Assembly (NCBI GenBank): GCA_963556255.1
Contig: OY744604.1
Coordinates: forward strand, 79,415,697-79,479,696
DNA from: Allolobophora icterica
Taxonomy: Eukaryota > Annelida > Clitellata > Crassiclitellata > Lumbricidae
DNA length: 64,000 bases
Direction: 5' to 3'
Positions 1 through 11,833 of the stretch are shown here, piece after piece. How positions within the stretch are numbered: the first letter of the stretch is position 1; each line of letters starts with the position of its first letter. The translations under genes were made by a program, and so were the position numbers. The notes beneath the pieces were generated by a model. The model ran no database searches, had not been told where the DNA came from, and saw nothing but the letters and a program-made list of their open reading frames with translations.

Positions 1-89
1 AGAAGGCCGCTGCCGTAAGGTCCGGGGCTCTCGGGCGTACAGAGTTCCAGGAAAGACGGGAAAGCCGAAGCCCGGTCTCTCTCTGTGTC

Positions 90-90
<1 letters not shown>

Positions 91-182
<92 letters not shown>
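91..182. repeat. (CTGT)n microsatellite between short direct repeats
   Basis: A long CTGT array is flanked by two related GC-rich copies of about 50 bp (1-52 and 203-252) that share the string GGCCGCTGCCG and later CTCGGGCGTACAGAG. In the second copy of the duplication (ending near 56674) the array is 36 bp, i.e. nine units, shorter. Not coding. Confidence 0.9.
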
Positions 183-252
183 GGGCTACAGAGGAAAGCG
201 GCCAAAGGCCGCTGCCGCCAGCTCCGGGGTTCTCGGGCGTACAGAGGTCCAG

Positions 253-1713
253 GTGATAGACAACGTTAGCACAACACTACTGTAATGTGTTTGCTGGATG
301 GAAAAAACTCCATTGGCTTGTTGTGAACGTCACAGCATCTAAACCCAGATACCCTTTTAGACCTCAAAACTTGGTTTGGAATTTATTTATCCAAGGGTTC
401 TTCAGACACAAACATGACAACAGTAACTGTAAACGATGGAGAAAAAGTAGGCAACTGACATAAATTAGTCAAATTTGTAATACCAATCATGGCCGAATAA
501 TTATTGGTCCAGTTCAATTTGCAACTTGAATCTTTGTAAACGTGAACTGAACGAGTTCTTTTAGATCAGAACGACTTGAGCAACTGTATATTGTTTTATA
601 GTTTCGAGGAATGTGAAGTATTGCAGTAAGCTTAGGATACAGGTGTATGTAAAATCTGAACTATTTGCATGCACAACATCACTCACATAGACTATGTGGG
701 CAAGAAGACATTAACCTAGGGAGACTACACAAACAGTGAAAAACTTACTAAGAGAAAAACAATGTCTATCAATATCAGGTGACGAAAACAGTTCAAAACG
801 CCATCTAGGCCTACACATGTAGACAAAAAAACTAGCCGAGAGAATTGCAACAAAACAGTCAATCAGTTATGGAGAACCTACAACTCAATCCAGTCTGAAC
901 ATAAATTACAGACAGAATCTTTTGAAAGATCGACTTTTACCCGCAAAATGGACAGACCGCGCACAACCTACTATGGCTCAACATACTCGATCCTATCCTA
1001 AGTCTTATCTAACAATATAATTTTGACTCTTCACATAACGTTACTTGGTAACATCGTAAAGGGGGTAAACCAGAATTCAACAATGAAAGCTCTCCAGTTA
1101 AACATTTTAAAATCGATTGAGACTATCACTGTAAATGAAATTAAGGATATTTTTAACCTGGGAAAACCTAATTAGAAAAAAATAAACAGATTACAGTTAC
1201 CACTCTAAGGCCTATACAGTTTACAGGCTAGCCTACTTAAAAAGAACGACTGAAAAAAAGATGTAGGCCCCTATGGTTTTTGCAATAGGTCCGCGTTAGC
1301 CCAGACTGAGCCTGAAAACCGTCTGCGACCGCTAAAAACTGAGAGCATACATTTCCTGATAGGCCTTCGTCAAATTTATTGTAGCCTCTGATAGAACAAA
1401 TAGAAAATCATAGCTCGTCATAAGGCGGATATCATCTAAATGCGTAATCTCTGACGGCAATCAACTGATTTCAAATGTAGGCCTATACGGCTAATTTATA
1501 TAATCATAAGTCTAAAATAAATACAATGCCCCCATATTCTGCAAAAAATGTTGAAACTGGAGAGCTGTTGCCGGCTTTCTCTTATATTATGTTGCAAAAA
1601 TATAATAGAGTTGTTTTTAACATGAAAGATCAAGAAGATTTTACTGTGCTATCGTTTACGAAGAGGACAACTAAATTCAAGTGTTCATTTCACGGTTCAA
1701 CATACGAACGAAA
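253..1713 (+). other. Conserved 5' flank of gene A (presumed promoter and 5' UTR)
   Basis: This stretch has no convincing gene. It is recognisably similar to the DNA upstream of the signal exons of gene B (about 13750-15438) and gene C (about 40140-42343), and is repeated at 56747-58207. An open frame at 1526-1717 is not preserved in B or C, so I treat it as non-coding. The conservation suggests promoter plus leader, but no single core element can be assigned with confidence. Confidence 0.5.
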
Positions 1714-1777
1714 ATGAACGCGTACGTTTATTTCTGCGTTCTTTGTGTGGTACATTTGGCAAGTGATGGTGCAAACC
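1714..1777 (+). CDS. Gene A exon 1: signal peptide
   Basis: The ATG opens a 21-residue hydrophobic leader (starts MNAYVYFC, core VLCVVHLA, ends DGAN) and the exon stops at a CC|GTAAGT donor in phase 1. The same 64-nt exon, with the same donor and phase, precedes genes B (15439) and C (42344) and the second copy A' (58208). That conservation is the reason for choosing this start. Confidence 0.85.
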
Positions 1778-3519
1778 GTAAGTCTTTTATACTTGCATAC
1801 AACTTGCGTGAATCCTGATACATTTAAAGCATGTTTATGAGTGATTTCTGGTTTGTAATTTCTACATATTATTTCAACATATGTAATCAAAAGAGGAGGT
1901 AGACTCTCTGGTGATGTTATGGACTTAAATAATGCGAGTAGAGGATAACGTTAAGTAGGCCTTGTAAAGCGGAATGCTATCTGCAAATACCTAACCTAAC
2001 CATAACACAATTAAGGTTGATCATTGTCACGTACTGTCTGTCTTTATGATTATCCTTGCACTAAGATGTACTAATATACAAAATTTAGACAAAACCGATG
2101 TAAACTCTGCCTGGTAGTTGTATGGCTACATGTTTTTGATAATTGTCATATTTGCCGCCTGCAAAGCCTCAGACGTCGTGGGTCCTCTTGTGTGCTCTGA
2201 CGTTCACGGATGGTTGCTGGCATTTGTGACTTTGCACAAGAAGGCAATTACATGTAGAAAACGGACTGCTCATATGGTCAACTGAAGATTGGCTGTGAAC
2301 AGAGGAAGTTGATTTTCTGGTGGTGCTAGGGACTTAAGTCGCATCTCGTAAAAACGGTTACAATCAATGATATTTACTTATCATTTCTTTAACCGTTATA
2401 ATTTATAATATCAAGATAAAATTTTATTATGATCACACGTTTTACGTACTAATGGACTAATCGTTTTTTTCTATGGCAATAATCGTTCTTGTTTTGAGAC
2501 ATGCGGCTTTACATGGGCTGATGTGCAAGAATGGAAGAACACAGTCACAAAATTAACCATTGCGCTCTAATTAGTACATAAAACGTAACACAATATAAAT
2601 ATATGGCCACACTCACTGTCTGCTACAGGCAGAGAATTTATACATCTGAACGTTTTAGCCGAACCGGTGAATGAAGTTTACAGAAATTAAGCCTACTTAA
2701 TGAATAAAATTAAGAGTCCATTATGTGCTATATCGCTAGCATTGGAAACAAACACACAAAACACTGGTAATACATCGGGTCACTGTGCTGTTAGTATGAA
2801 ATAGTAGGCCTAGCAATTGAGAAACGTTTGCTATTACTTGCAGCCAATTGTGGAATGGTAACAGTCAGATTATTCTTTCGAAAAGCTATTGTTGTATGTC
2901 TATCAGCAGTAGATAGGCTAGCATTTATTTGCAGCCAATTACATTGTCAGTTATTGCGTAGTTATTAAATGGCCATTTGCAATTAGTCTATCTAATAAGC
3001 TATACTATATTAATAAGTTCAACTTTAGAATGCTAGAGTATAGGTTTCGCATATCCCTGAAATGATGCATGACGTTTAGTTCAAATGCATACGCTCAACG
3101 TTTATCAAGGTCATCCGATGACCGTACACTGCTGCATATATCTTTTTTGGAATCCGCGAGATCACCTTTCTAACGCTTGGAGTTTCTGCGAAACCAAAGA
3201 ATAAACAAAGAAGTTCAAAGTCATCTGATGGTCGTATAAACTTTTTTGATTCCGCCACCACGAATTCCATTAATCACATGACTGCATTAGGCCTAGGCCT
3301 ATGTGTTTATTTGCACAGGCACTGTTGTTTTTTTCATCTCCTTTTAACTAATGAAAATTGATCTGTATACCTTAGTTGGAATCCATGTGTACTGATAGTT
3401 AAGTTCTTTAGTTAAGTGTTCTATCATTGTTTCTTTTACCTGCTGATCATATAACTTGATCGATGTTACCGTTAAAAGTATTGATTGTGCTGCCATTTAC
3501 TTGTATTACGATAAATGTT

Positions 3520-3650
3520 AACTAGGTGGCCCTGCTAAGCGGGATCAAGATCCCTTTTGGGTCTCCTCTTGTTGCCAAAGTTCAAACTTTTATGTTGTAT
3601 TTTCCTTGTACTTCAAATGACTTCAATAAAAGGATTGATTGATTGATTAA
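3520..3650 (+). mobile_element. LINE 3'-end fragment with (GATT)n tail
   Basis: A GC-richer segment (GGTGGCCCTGCTAAGCGGG, then a polypyrimidine stretch) ends in AATAAAAGGATT followed by GATT repeats. This is the shape of a 5'-truncated CR1/L2-type non-LTR insertion with a microsatellite tail. It is duplicated at about 60016-60146. No coding part remains. Confidence 0.5.
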
Positions 3651-4109
3651 ATAAACACGAAAACCCCAATTTTAACATTTGAAATTGCTGCGAAACCAAA
3701 TGTTAACCGCAATGGGTGAAGTGACCTTGAACTACAAAGTCATGCGAATGTCATATAATGGTCATTTTCTTAATCCGGCGAACCTATGGTAGCCTAAGAA
3801 TTTCTCTTCTGCCCACACATATACTGGGATATTAGTATCTGACAATGAATGTTGACCTTGAAAATGAAAGTCATCCGATTGTCCTGCAATGTTAGCAATG
3901 GCTTCGTTGACTTTTTCTACTCCGAGAACTCCATCATAGACACAAAAAACAAGTCTTTATCACTAGTAGTTCCTTAAAAATTCCGGAGGTAAATTTACCT
4001 CCAGCTTGCGGAACACGTCGTCTGAATAAATGCTGCAGTAAAAGAGCTGAAAGGAGCATATCGACAAAAATAGTTTAGACATCATGCTTCTGCTATATCA
4101 CTGAAAAGG

Positions 4110-4114
<5 letters not shown>

Positions 4115-4160
<46 letters not shown>
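4115..4160. repeat. (AT)n microsatellite
   Basis: An uninterrupted AT run directly before the Ig exon scrap of gene A. In the duplicated copy the run is shorter, and a LINE is inserted at its right edge (60641). Confidence 0.95.
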
Positions 4161-4163
<3 letters not shown>

Positions 4164-4307
4164 TTGACTTTTAGAAGGCAGCGTTGCAGCTGTTGAAGAG
4201 TCATACATCATCCCATGAACAAAACCACATAGCGGAAAGCCACATCTGTTGAAAACGAAAATATTATGACAGTTTATTCACTGATGTTAAATTATTTTGA
4301 TTTTTAG

Positions 4308-4682
4308 TTAGAAGAGTTGCAGCTTTTGAAGGATCAAACGCCATCGCTTCAGTTGGACGCAGAAGAGAACTATCATGCACGACACAGACATCGAATCCAC
4401 CTGAACAAGTCTCGTGGTATCGAACAACTAACGACGACAGAAGAAGGTGTCCTAATAAACCTTTTTTATTGGACAGCAGCTCATGGTTCTGCGATCGTCT
4501 GACCAACAATCGAATCGTTCAACCTGGTTTTAGACAAAGGTTCTCAGTACCTCCTTTGGGAAATGAAAACGAAAACGATTTGATAATAACAAGGGTTGAA
4601 CTCTCAGATGCTGGAACATACGCATGCTATGGTCACAACAGCAGCAAAATTCTTGTGCGGATAAACTTTACTGCTGAAGAAG
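4308..4682 (+). CDS. Gene A exon 2: V-like Ig domain 1
   Basis: A 375-nt phase 1-1 exon encoding one Ig domain. It shows the canonical first Cys (RELSC), core Trp (VSWYR), and the SDAGTYACYG motif with the second Cys. An additional Cys pair (RRCPN and WFCDR) may form a second disulfide. N-glycosylation sequons are visible (NSS, NFT). The acceptor GATTTTTAG at 4299-4307 is chosen because B and C have the equivalent site and it supplies the N-terminal strand (AAFEGS, AIASVG). A weaker alternative acceptor lies at 4351-4352. Confidence 0.85.
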
Positions 4683-5239
<557 letters not shown>

Positions 5240-5569
5240 TTGGAGGCAGGAAAGAACTGTCGTGCACCTCAGAGACATCGAACTTACCTAGAGAAGTTTC
5301 GTGGTATCGTACAACTAACGACGACATAAAAAGGTGTCCTTATAACCCTTTTAAATTGGATAGCAGCTCATGGTTCTGCGATCGTCTGACCAACAAACGA
5401 ACTGTTCAGCCTGACTTCGGAGAAATATTCTCAATACCTCCCTTGGCAACTAAAAACGAAAACGGTTTGATAATAACAAGGGTTGAACTCTCAGATGCAG
5501 GAATATATGCATGTTACGGTCATAACAGCAGCAAGATTCTTGTACGGATAAACCTTACTGCTGAACAAG
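5240..5569 (+). CDS. Gene A exon 3: V-like Ig domain 2
   Basis: A 330-nt phase 1-1 exon with acceptor TTGCTTCAG and donor AAG|GTAATT. It encodes a second copy of the same domain: KELSC, VSWYR, RCPY, WFCDR, SDAGIYACYG. It is clearly a duplicate of exon 2 but lacks the short N-terminal strand. It shares gene-A-specific residues with exon 2 (GHNSSK, SSSWFCDR), which suggests homogenisation within the gene. Confidence 0.85.
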
Positions 5570-7160
5570 GTAATTTAATATACTTGACGAAAATATTGGC
5601 TTCATAAATATCTAGCACTTCTGTTTTAATGGTAATGGTTGTGTAGTGGATTTGATGATGAAGAAGAGAACGTGAAAAAAACACTACAGTTGTGAATTTT
5701 CACGGCTGCAGTGTTTTGTGATGCACAGTTTTGTAGCGACTGGTTATCCATTCGCTCAGAGTGGTTTTGAAGGATCAAGGATTTACAACTTGTAGGACTA
5801 TGGGCTAGCAGTTTAAATGCAAGCAGTTGGAAGGTGGATTTCAAAGTTAAGCCCTCTCCTTCCAGGTAGATGGCCCGACAAACAAAAATGTGCTGTTACA
5901 CATTGGCAACGTAGTCGTGGTACGATCGTTAATAATTTTTTGATTATTTAAATAAATAATATACGGTCACCATCATTATTAATTTTTTGATTATTTAAAT
6001 ATTTATGTGTTTGGTCACTGTCAGATTTTATTCATAACGATATTAAATAAATAAATTTATCTTTAATCACTAGATGTCAATAGCCTAGGACTGATAAGCG
6101 ATCTAGTAATTTATTATATGTCTATAGTTTGAAATATATGGTCACTGCTGATAAACATACTTCGTCAGGAAGAGGAAGTAGGCCTAGAAATAAATATATT
6201 TTAAGCATTAGTTATAAAGCCGCTTAATGATTGTAATCGCGAACGAAGAAAATGGAAAGAGTTCAGATTGGATAAACGAAGAAGAGCTTCATCTGAATGG
6301 AATATTTACTCCACAGGATGAAGAGAACGATGCTCTTCCTATTTATTCAATGAAACAGTCATTTTATCTACTCTAGTAATTACGGTTGTGACTGGTGGAA
6401 CTATTCCCTCCCACCTGTTCACCTCTTCGTCTTAACCAGCATCTAATAGGTCTTACTTTGACCAGCTTGAGATTACATATCTCTCCCCGCATTTCAATGT
6501 GATCCAGCTCTTTCCTGACCGTAGCAGCATTTGACGAGGGTATAATTAATCAGATAACTGTCATCAGCAGGTTTTAACATTCTATTTCCATGGTGCTAAG
6601 TTTTTAGTTTTGATATGCTTGTTATGAAATTGACAGGCCCTGAACCCGACCCCTGGGCAATGTTAACGTTTATTTTAATTAAGGATGATATGGATCCGTT
6701 ATATGTTATTCCATGCTCACGATCCGCAAGGAAGGTAATAATCAAGTTATAAACACAATTATTAGGTATAGGCAACCCCACTGATTGCTCAGACAGGCTG
6801 GAATGTCACACTGTGTCGAATGCCTTTGAGAAGTCCAGTGCAATGAGATGGACATATTGATTTTCTCGTAGGAGTTCCAGGAGATCCGCTCAAAGCCCAG
6901 TATCGCTGCAGTGGTTGAACCAGTCGGTATGAAGGCATATTGGTCTGCAAATTCCAGGTTGAGCACAGGGTCGAGCAGGAACGGCTGAAAGAAGCGATGG
7001 ACAAGGAAATTTTCAAGTAGACGATATAAAATAGGCGGGACCGAAATTGGGCGGTAGTCGGCGGTTTTAGTTGGTCTTGTGATCCTTGGCACAAAGACAT
7101 GAATGACATAAATGACATGGGTGCTATAATGCTGTTATTAAACAATCTCTTATATTTCAG
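5570..7160 (+). other. Gene A intron 3
   Basis: Non-coding. The first 350 bp resemble the introns downstream of the Ig exons in B and C. From about 5930 to 6150 there is AT-rich DNA with a repeated TTTTTTGATTATTTAAAT motif and GGTCACTG. The right half is a LINE remnant on the minus strand. Confidence 0.6.
6596..7095 (-). pseudogene. Decayed non-LTR reverse transcriptase fragment
   Basis: Read on the minus strand, it shows non-LTR RT blocks in order: a DYRPIS-like box, PTGSTTAAIL, a DFSKAFDTV-type catalytic block followed by a stop, and a further block with FLADRE. The frame shifts between blocks, so it is a dead 5'- and 3'-truncated copy (CR1/Jockey-type by block style; clade uncertain). It lies in gene A intron 3. 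Confidence 0.7.
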
Positions 7161-7358
7161 ATTCCACAGAAGCAACTGGAAAACAAACAACGCTTGAAAT
7201 AAATCAAGACGGAACAGAAGTGATTGAACATAAAACTACAAGAGAAACATCGGCTGCAGTAATATCAACGACAGAAATCGGAAAGACAACCTTCATAGGC
7301 ATCAACATTCGTCCGAGACTTCTACTTAGATTCGCGATATTCGTTGTGGACATTAGAA
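7161..7358 (+). CDS. Gene A exon 4: stalk exon with degraded membrane segment
   Basis: The acceptor TATATTTCAG opens a 198-nt phase 1-1 frame homologous to the stalk and membrane exons of B (21155-21370) and C (46442-46651): TGKQTTLEINQD, EHKTTRET, TEIGKTTF. In B and C this leads into a smooth hydrophobic helix. Here the helix is replaced by a shorter segment with Arg, Asn and Asp (INIRPRLLLRF). The GT donor position is kept. It may act as extracellular stalk ahead of exon 5 or be skipped. Confidence 0.55.
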
Positions 7359-7408
7359 GTAGCTGCAAAGAAACTGAATATCTCCAATCAAATCTGACCC
7401 CATCTTAT

Positions 7409-8336
7409 CAGTCTTGTTGTCAAGACCTTAAACCTCAAGACCAAGACCAAGACCAAGACCAAGACCTTGAACCTCAAGACCAAGACCAAGACCAAGACCT
7501 TGAACCTCAAGACCAAGACCAAGACCAAGACCTTGAACCTCAAGACCAAGACCAAGGCCAAGACCTTAAACCTCAAGACCAAGACCAAGACCAAGACTTT
7601 GAAATTCAAGACCAAAACCGAGAAAAACACCAAAAAAATCACAACCATATCCAGACTTCTATTCCTTACCAAAAAAATTGTTAAGTCGGACTACTCGCTA
7701 TTTTAATTAAAGCATGAATCTTTTATTTTATTCAAACAAAACAACTCCAAATGCAGAGTGCAGAGAATTCCGAATTCGTATTTACAAAAGTCTCATGCGA
7801 AATGTTATTCCAAATGCCTGTTCGCTCAGAATTTTCTTACCAAGACATGACCTATGGGGCCTCATAAAAATTCTGTCACGTGAAAAATACGTTCTACAGT
7901 ATTGAATTCACTGGCACACAGAGCAGCTTTTCAAGTAGGGCCTACCGGATGTAAATGTACAAATTGTGAGTCTGTTTTGAAATCACTCCATGGTAAATAA
8001 CCAGAAGTCAAAATAAATGTCCAAAACAACAGTAAAACCTCACTCACACCGTGTAAATACTAAAGCAATTGTATTAGTAATTATTGGATAAATTTTTTAA
8101 ATCCTTGCGTTTTGTTAAATGATGTTAATATTGTCAAAAGTCTTGGTCTTGGTCTTGGTCTTGCAAAACCAAGACCAAGACCTTGAGCCTCAAGACCAAG
8201 ACCAAGACCTTGAACCTCAAGACCAAGACCAAGACCAAGACCTTGAACCTCAAGACCAAGACCAATACCAAGACTTTTAAAAACGAACTCGAGTGCACTC
8301 GAGACCAAGACCTTGGTCTCGAGGACAACAAGACTG
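7409..8336. mobile_element. Non-autonomous hAT-like DNA element, CAAGAC family (928 bp)
   Basis: Terminal inverted repeats CAGTCTTGTTGTC and GACAACAAGACTG bound the element, and a perfect 8-bp target duplication CATCTTAT flanks it (7401-7408 and 8337-8344). Long arrays of GACCAA/CAAGAC with interspersed CCTTGAACCTCAA follow each terminus (about 7425-7620 and 8134-8330). No transposase. The Asp-Gln and Leu-Val repeat frames in this stretch are products of the hexamer and not genes. The 8-bp duplication and CAG...CTG ends fit the hAT superfamily. Confidence 0.88.
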
Positions 8337-8344
8337 CATCTTAT

Positions 8345-9239
8345 CAGTCAAGCTTTATAAATGATCCACAATAGTCCATGGCAGGAAGAAAACGGTTTGA
8401 TTTAAGGTAAATTAATTTGCAATTAGCCCTACCTACTTTAAGTAAATGATTATTTTCTGCTTCTTTCTCCCGTCCTTCCTCTTCTTATTTCTTTTCTTAT
8501 TTCTTTTCTTCTTTTCCTTCAGTGTTCTCCACTCTGTCAAGTGCATGACAGGAAACCAGGAAATTGTTCCTGTTCTTGCTTCGGATCATCCCTTCCAATA
8601 TCTACCATAAAACAGATTATTCTTATTTACATTAATAGGGCCTACTCTTTAATATCTACATTGAGGATTTAACATGGGCTGGCGATGGGTGGGTGACGGA
8701 AGGAGTAAATGTTGGAGGAAGATTACTGAAGGCACTAAGATTTGCAGATGATTAAGCAATGCTGGCGAGAAACCAAGGGGCTAAAGAAATGATGGAACAA
8801 CTAAGCGAGATTTCGACAGAGTACGGAATGAGAATAAACATCAAAAAGACAAAGGTTATGAGGATTAGTAAAAAAGAAGAAACAATAGTTAACACAAGTA
8901 TAGATGGAATGGAAATAGAGCAAGATGGAAAATTCTTCTACTTTGCCATGAACCTGCGTAGGGAGGCAGAGAACCGGAAGAAGACATCAATAGTGACAGG
9001 TAGAAGATAAAGAAGCGGAAAATCATACCTCGATACGGGGCATAATGATAAATTACTACCACAATAGTCACAATACATACTATTCGAAAATATATGACCA
9101 AAACTGAACTGAAAAAGCACTTAAAACAAAATAAATTGTAATGGATCTTAAATTTCTCTTTGCATATCATTATCCGTCCTAAATACCGGTACTGAAATGG
9201 TTAAAGAAAACGGAAGATATAGCAGGCTGTTTATTTCAG
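8345..9239 (+). other. Gene A intron 4, right part
   Basis: Contains a polypyrimidine stretch (8460-8520) and an RTE-like reverse transcriptase scrap. Nothing else is recognisable up to the acceptor of exon 5. Confidence 0.5.
8650..9010 (+). pseudogene. Decayed non-LTR RT fragment (RTE/L1-like)
   Basis: The frame reads through GGRLLKALRFADD, the catalytic FADD box, then a stop codon immediately after it. It continues with QLSEISTEYGMRIN and KKTKVM, the KTK block typical of RTE/L1-type elements. The in-frame stop and loss of both ends show it is dead. It sits on the sense strand inside gene A. Confidence 0.65.
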
Positions 9240-9413
9240 ACTTTACTCGTGTTTCCAACAATCATTTACCTTCTTCGAGCCCTCCTCCAGCTACTACTAC
9301 GTCGAATGTCATCAGCCTAATCTCTTCAGTGACTTTGAGTTCAGCGTTTATTTTTGGGACCGCAATTATTCTAATACTTGTCAGAATAATAAGAGCTCGA
9401 AAGTCTAAACGAG
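9240..9413 (+). CDS. Gene A exon 5: transmembrane exon
   Basis: A 174-nt phase 1-1 exon (acceptor TTTATTTCAG, donor GAG|GTATGG). It encodes a Ser/Pro/Thr-rich stalk (SSSPPPATTT), a hydrophobic run of about 25 residues (VISLISSV through IILILV) and a basic stop-transfer segment RIIRARKSKR. The topology is that of a type I protein. It is unrelated in sequence to the membrane exons of B, C and E, so gene A has a third kind of membrane and tail module. Confidence 0.75.
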
Positions 9414-10217
9414 GTATGGTTTGTGGCTTTTCATCAATTGTAATTAGCATGCAAATTGTTTGTCCATCGCATGCATAAAATTATTTGCTCATAATATAGT
9501 GTCCTTAACCCATATGTGAAAATTACTAGTTTATGCGATTTTTTCCCAAATGCGTATTTTTTCACATTGTTTCCCAGATGCTTATTTTATTCACATTGTT
9601 TCCAAAGTCCTTGTTTGACCTCCGGTTAAGAAATCACGACTGCTTAAGCAACTTTATTATAATCAATAGGACCCTATTTGGAGTCTGGTTCTGAGGTCAA
9701 CTGATTATTCGGCTGTTGTCAGAACATGACCCCAGTCATTCAACGCAAGACACCATTTAACCTTCAATCTAAACCATTATTTTACAGACCAGAGAGGACA
9801 TAAGGTTTAGAGACGGGAAGACCGAACTCGACCAGTGCTCGATTGATCATTTATTCGTACCGATCGCCGCTATAAGGATGACGTCAGGAACTGGCGATGA
9901 TAACAATGATGAAAGGACAGAAGGTTGAGTGGGCTCCAGATTGCTTGGTGTTGTACAAACGGTCGCTGCAACAATTACTAAACTGGGTCGCGTTAGGTAA
10001 CTTCTTTACGCCTACCAGCGTCATGTCAACATAACTAAGCGACCATTCTTTTGACATTCCTTTCACTGTTATGATAAGCAGCCCAAGTTAACGGGACTTC
10101 TGAGACTTCCATTTCAATGTGTTAATATCTCATTCCCATGGCAGTTGCGTTTTCATGAATCCGTCAAATGAAGCATACCACACGTATAAATTCTGAACCC
10201 TCTTATTGACATTACAG
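9414..10217 (+). other. Gene A intron 5
   Basis: An 804-bp intron with no recognisable gene or repeat. A small duplication of ATGCGTATTTTTTCACATTG-like text lies near 9550-9600. Confidence 0.5.
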
Positions 10218-10394
10218 ATTTGATGTGTAGACTAGATGTCAATATAGCTTCAAGCACTGAATTTACCGCCGAAGATAAAACTTTGAATAGATCTATGGAG
10301 AACGAAACAATTCCTATTGTTAGCATGGATAAAAACCCTTCTTGCAGCACTTTGGACAATTCTGACTTGCTTTACGAAGAAGTCAGAACGAGTG
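10218..10394 (+). CDS. Gene A exon 6: cytoplasmic tail with first ITIM
   Basis: A 177-nt phase 1-1 exon (acceptor GACATTACAG, donor AGTG|GTAAGT). It encodes an acidic Ser/Thr-rich segment ending in the tyrosine motif LLYEEV, which fits the strict ITIM consensus (I/V/L/S)xYxx(I/V/L). It has no hydrophobic segment, as expected for a cytosolic exon after exon 5. Confidence 0.72.
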
Positions 10395-11219
10395 GTAAGT
10401 AGAGAATGCTACCAAGTGTGATTTTAAATATCTCTGGGCTTTTAAGACTAAAATGTTGGAAATTCGGCCGTTGTATAATGGATAGAAAACTATCCAATCC
10501 GAATATGCGCTTCTGGATAACTAAGGATCCTAATAAGTGTGGTCGTGAGTTACATTGGTTGTTTCGTTGCGGTTTAACAAAGATGATTATCGTCGTCCCC
10601 TCCTTTCTTCAGGCTTGGGACTGGCACTGCGAGCAGTGGCGAAGTTATTATTCCAGAGTTTAACGTCGTCTTATGACATCAAAGGTCGTTGAAAACAATT
10701 CGGAAATGTTTTATATTACTCTAAAGTTTCTAAAATAAGTCAGCATTATATTGTGAATTTCAAATGAATTCTTCATGACTCTGTCTGATCTCGTAGCAAA
10801 CGTAGGCTATATATATCCGCGCCTCCTATTAAGACCTGCTGATGTGAGCGCGTTATAAGTGCTTCAAATAAATGAATATATAATCAGAGATTTTTGCCTT
10901 ATATCCGGGCACGCTCGCTTGTGAGTAGTTAAAGATTTCAGGTTACAAATATAGATTTTTGTCTTCACGATTCATCTGGCGCTCGAGCACCTAGGCTATG
11001 GATGATTTGTGGTTGTGTATTATTCGACGGAACATTGCATCTTGGTTCGCCATTGACATCTACGCTCCCTGTGTTTGGCACATGACAAGTGAACAGTTAC
11101 ATAATCATCAGAAGCCACATCAATATTAGCTCCACTTCGTAGTTCCTTTATTCTCGTCTGATATAAGACAATTAAAAAGTCATATGTAATTATGTATTCA
11201 ATTTTTTGCTATACTGCAG
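10395..11219 (+). other. Gene A intron 6
   Basis: An 825-bp intron. I see nothing coding or repetitive in it. Confidence 0.5.
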
Positions 11220-11332
11220 CAATAATATCCATGGAAATTGATTTTCGAGATGAAATTAAATACTCAACGATAAACGATGAAGACAAGGATAAGAGTCGAC
11301 AGCAACTGAGTTCAAAAGTCACCAAGAATGAG
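11220..11332 (+). CDS. Gene A exon 7: cytoplasmic tail with second ITIM
   Basis: The acceptor ATACTGCAG and a G|GTTAGC donor bound a 113-nt exon that enters in phase 1 and leaves in phase 0. It encodes IKYSTI, a strict ITIM, in an acidic and lysine-rich segment (NDEDKDKSR). The frame joins exon 8 without a stop. Confidence 0.65.
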
Positions 11333-11833
11333 GTTAGCATTAATATTAAATTTCTGCTTATAAAGTATTTAGACATAACTATTCGATCTTGCAAGTTTTT
11401 TTATTGGAGTCGCGTGCATTCAACTTAAACTCGGAAGAAAATGTTTGTGCCTTATGTTGTTTAAAAAGTTTTAAAAAATCAGTTTCTACGATTGCTTCAA
11501 TATGACGATACGAGATTTTCTCTTAAAATATGCATAAAGTTAGATTTCACCATTATATATAATATTATTATGGCAACATTTTCACTAAAATTGTGGGTTT
11601 TTTCTTATGCGTTTCTGTTGCAACGTATGCAACCTTATAGAAGGTTAAAAGGGTATCGTTTTATAACGAAACTTAAGATGATTAGGAAGAGACTAGCGCT
11701 TGAATACATCATTTTGGTAAATAGTTTGTTTCGTTTTCTTTACTAGATTTGGCAAAACAAGTTTTGTTTCTTATAGTCGAAAAATGTAAACAAAAAACTA
11801 TTTGGAGAAACTGATTCATTTCATTTTTCCTAG
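11333..11833 (+). other. Gene A intron 7
   Basis: A 501-bp AT-rich intron with no recognisable feature. Confidence 0.45.

Larger units (their letters stand above)
1778..4307 (+). other. Gene A intron 1
   Basis: Non-coding. Most of it is shared with the matching introns of B and C. It contains a LINE 3' end (about 3520-3650), an AT microsatellite, and at 4175-4212 a 5' scrap of another Ig exon (a CTTTTAG acceptor followed by about 40 nt matching the start of the real Ig exon). The scrap then jumps to upstream-type sequence, which implies that an extra Ig exon was deleted. Confidence 0.6.

Noticed and set aside
1526..1717. 63-codon open frame overlapping the signal exon
   Set aside because: The equivalent DNA in genes B (15255) and C (42168) has frameshifts, so the frame is not conserved. 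The region fits leader/UTR better.
7220..7684. Asp-Gln-rich protein frame (DQDQDQ..)
   Set aside because: The frame runs from the stalk exon into the hexamer array of a hAT-like element; the repeat and its reverse frame are open only because of the 6-bp period.
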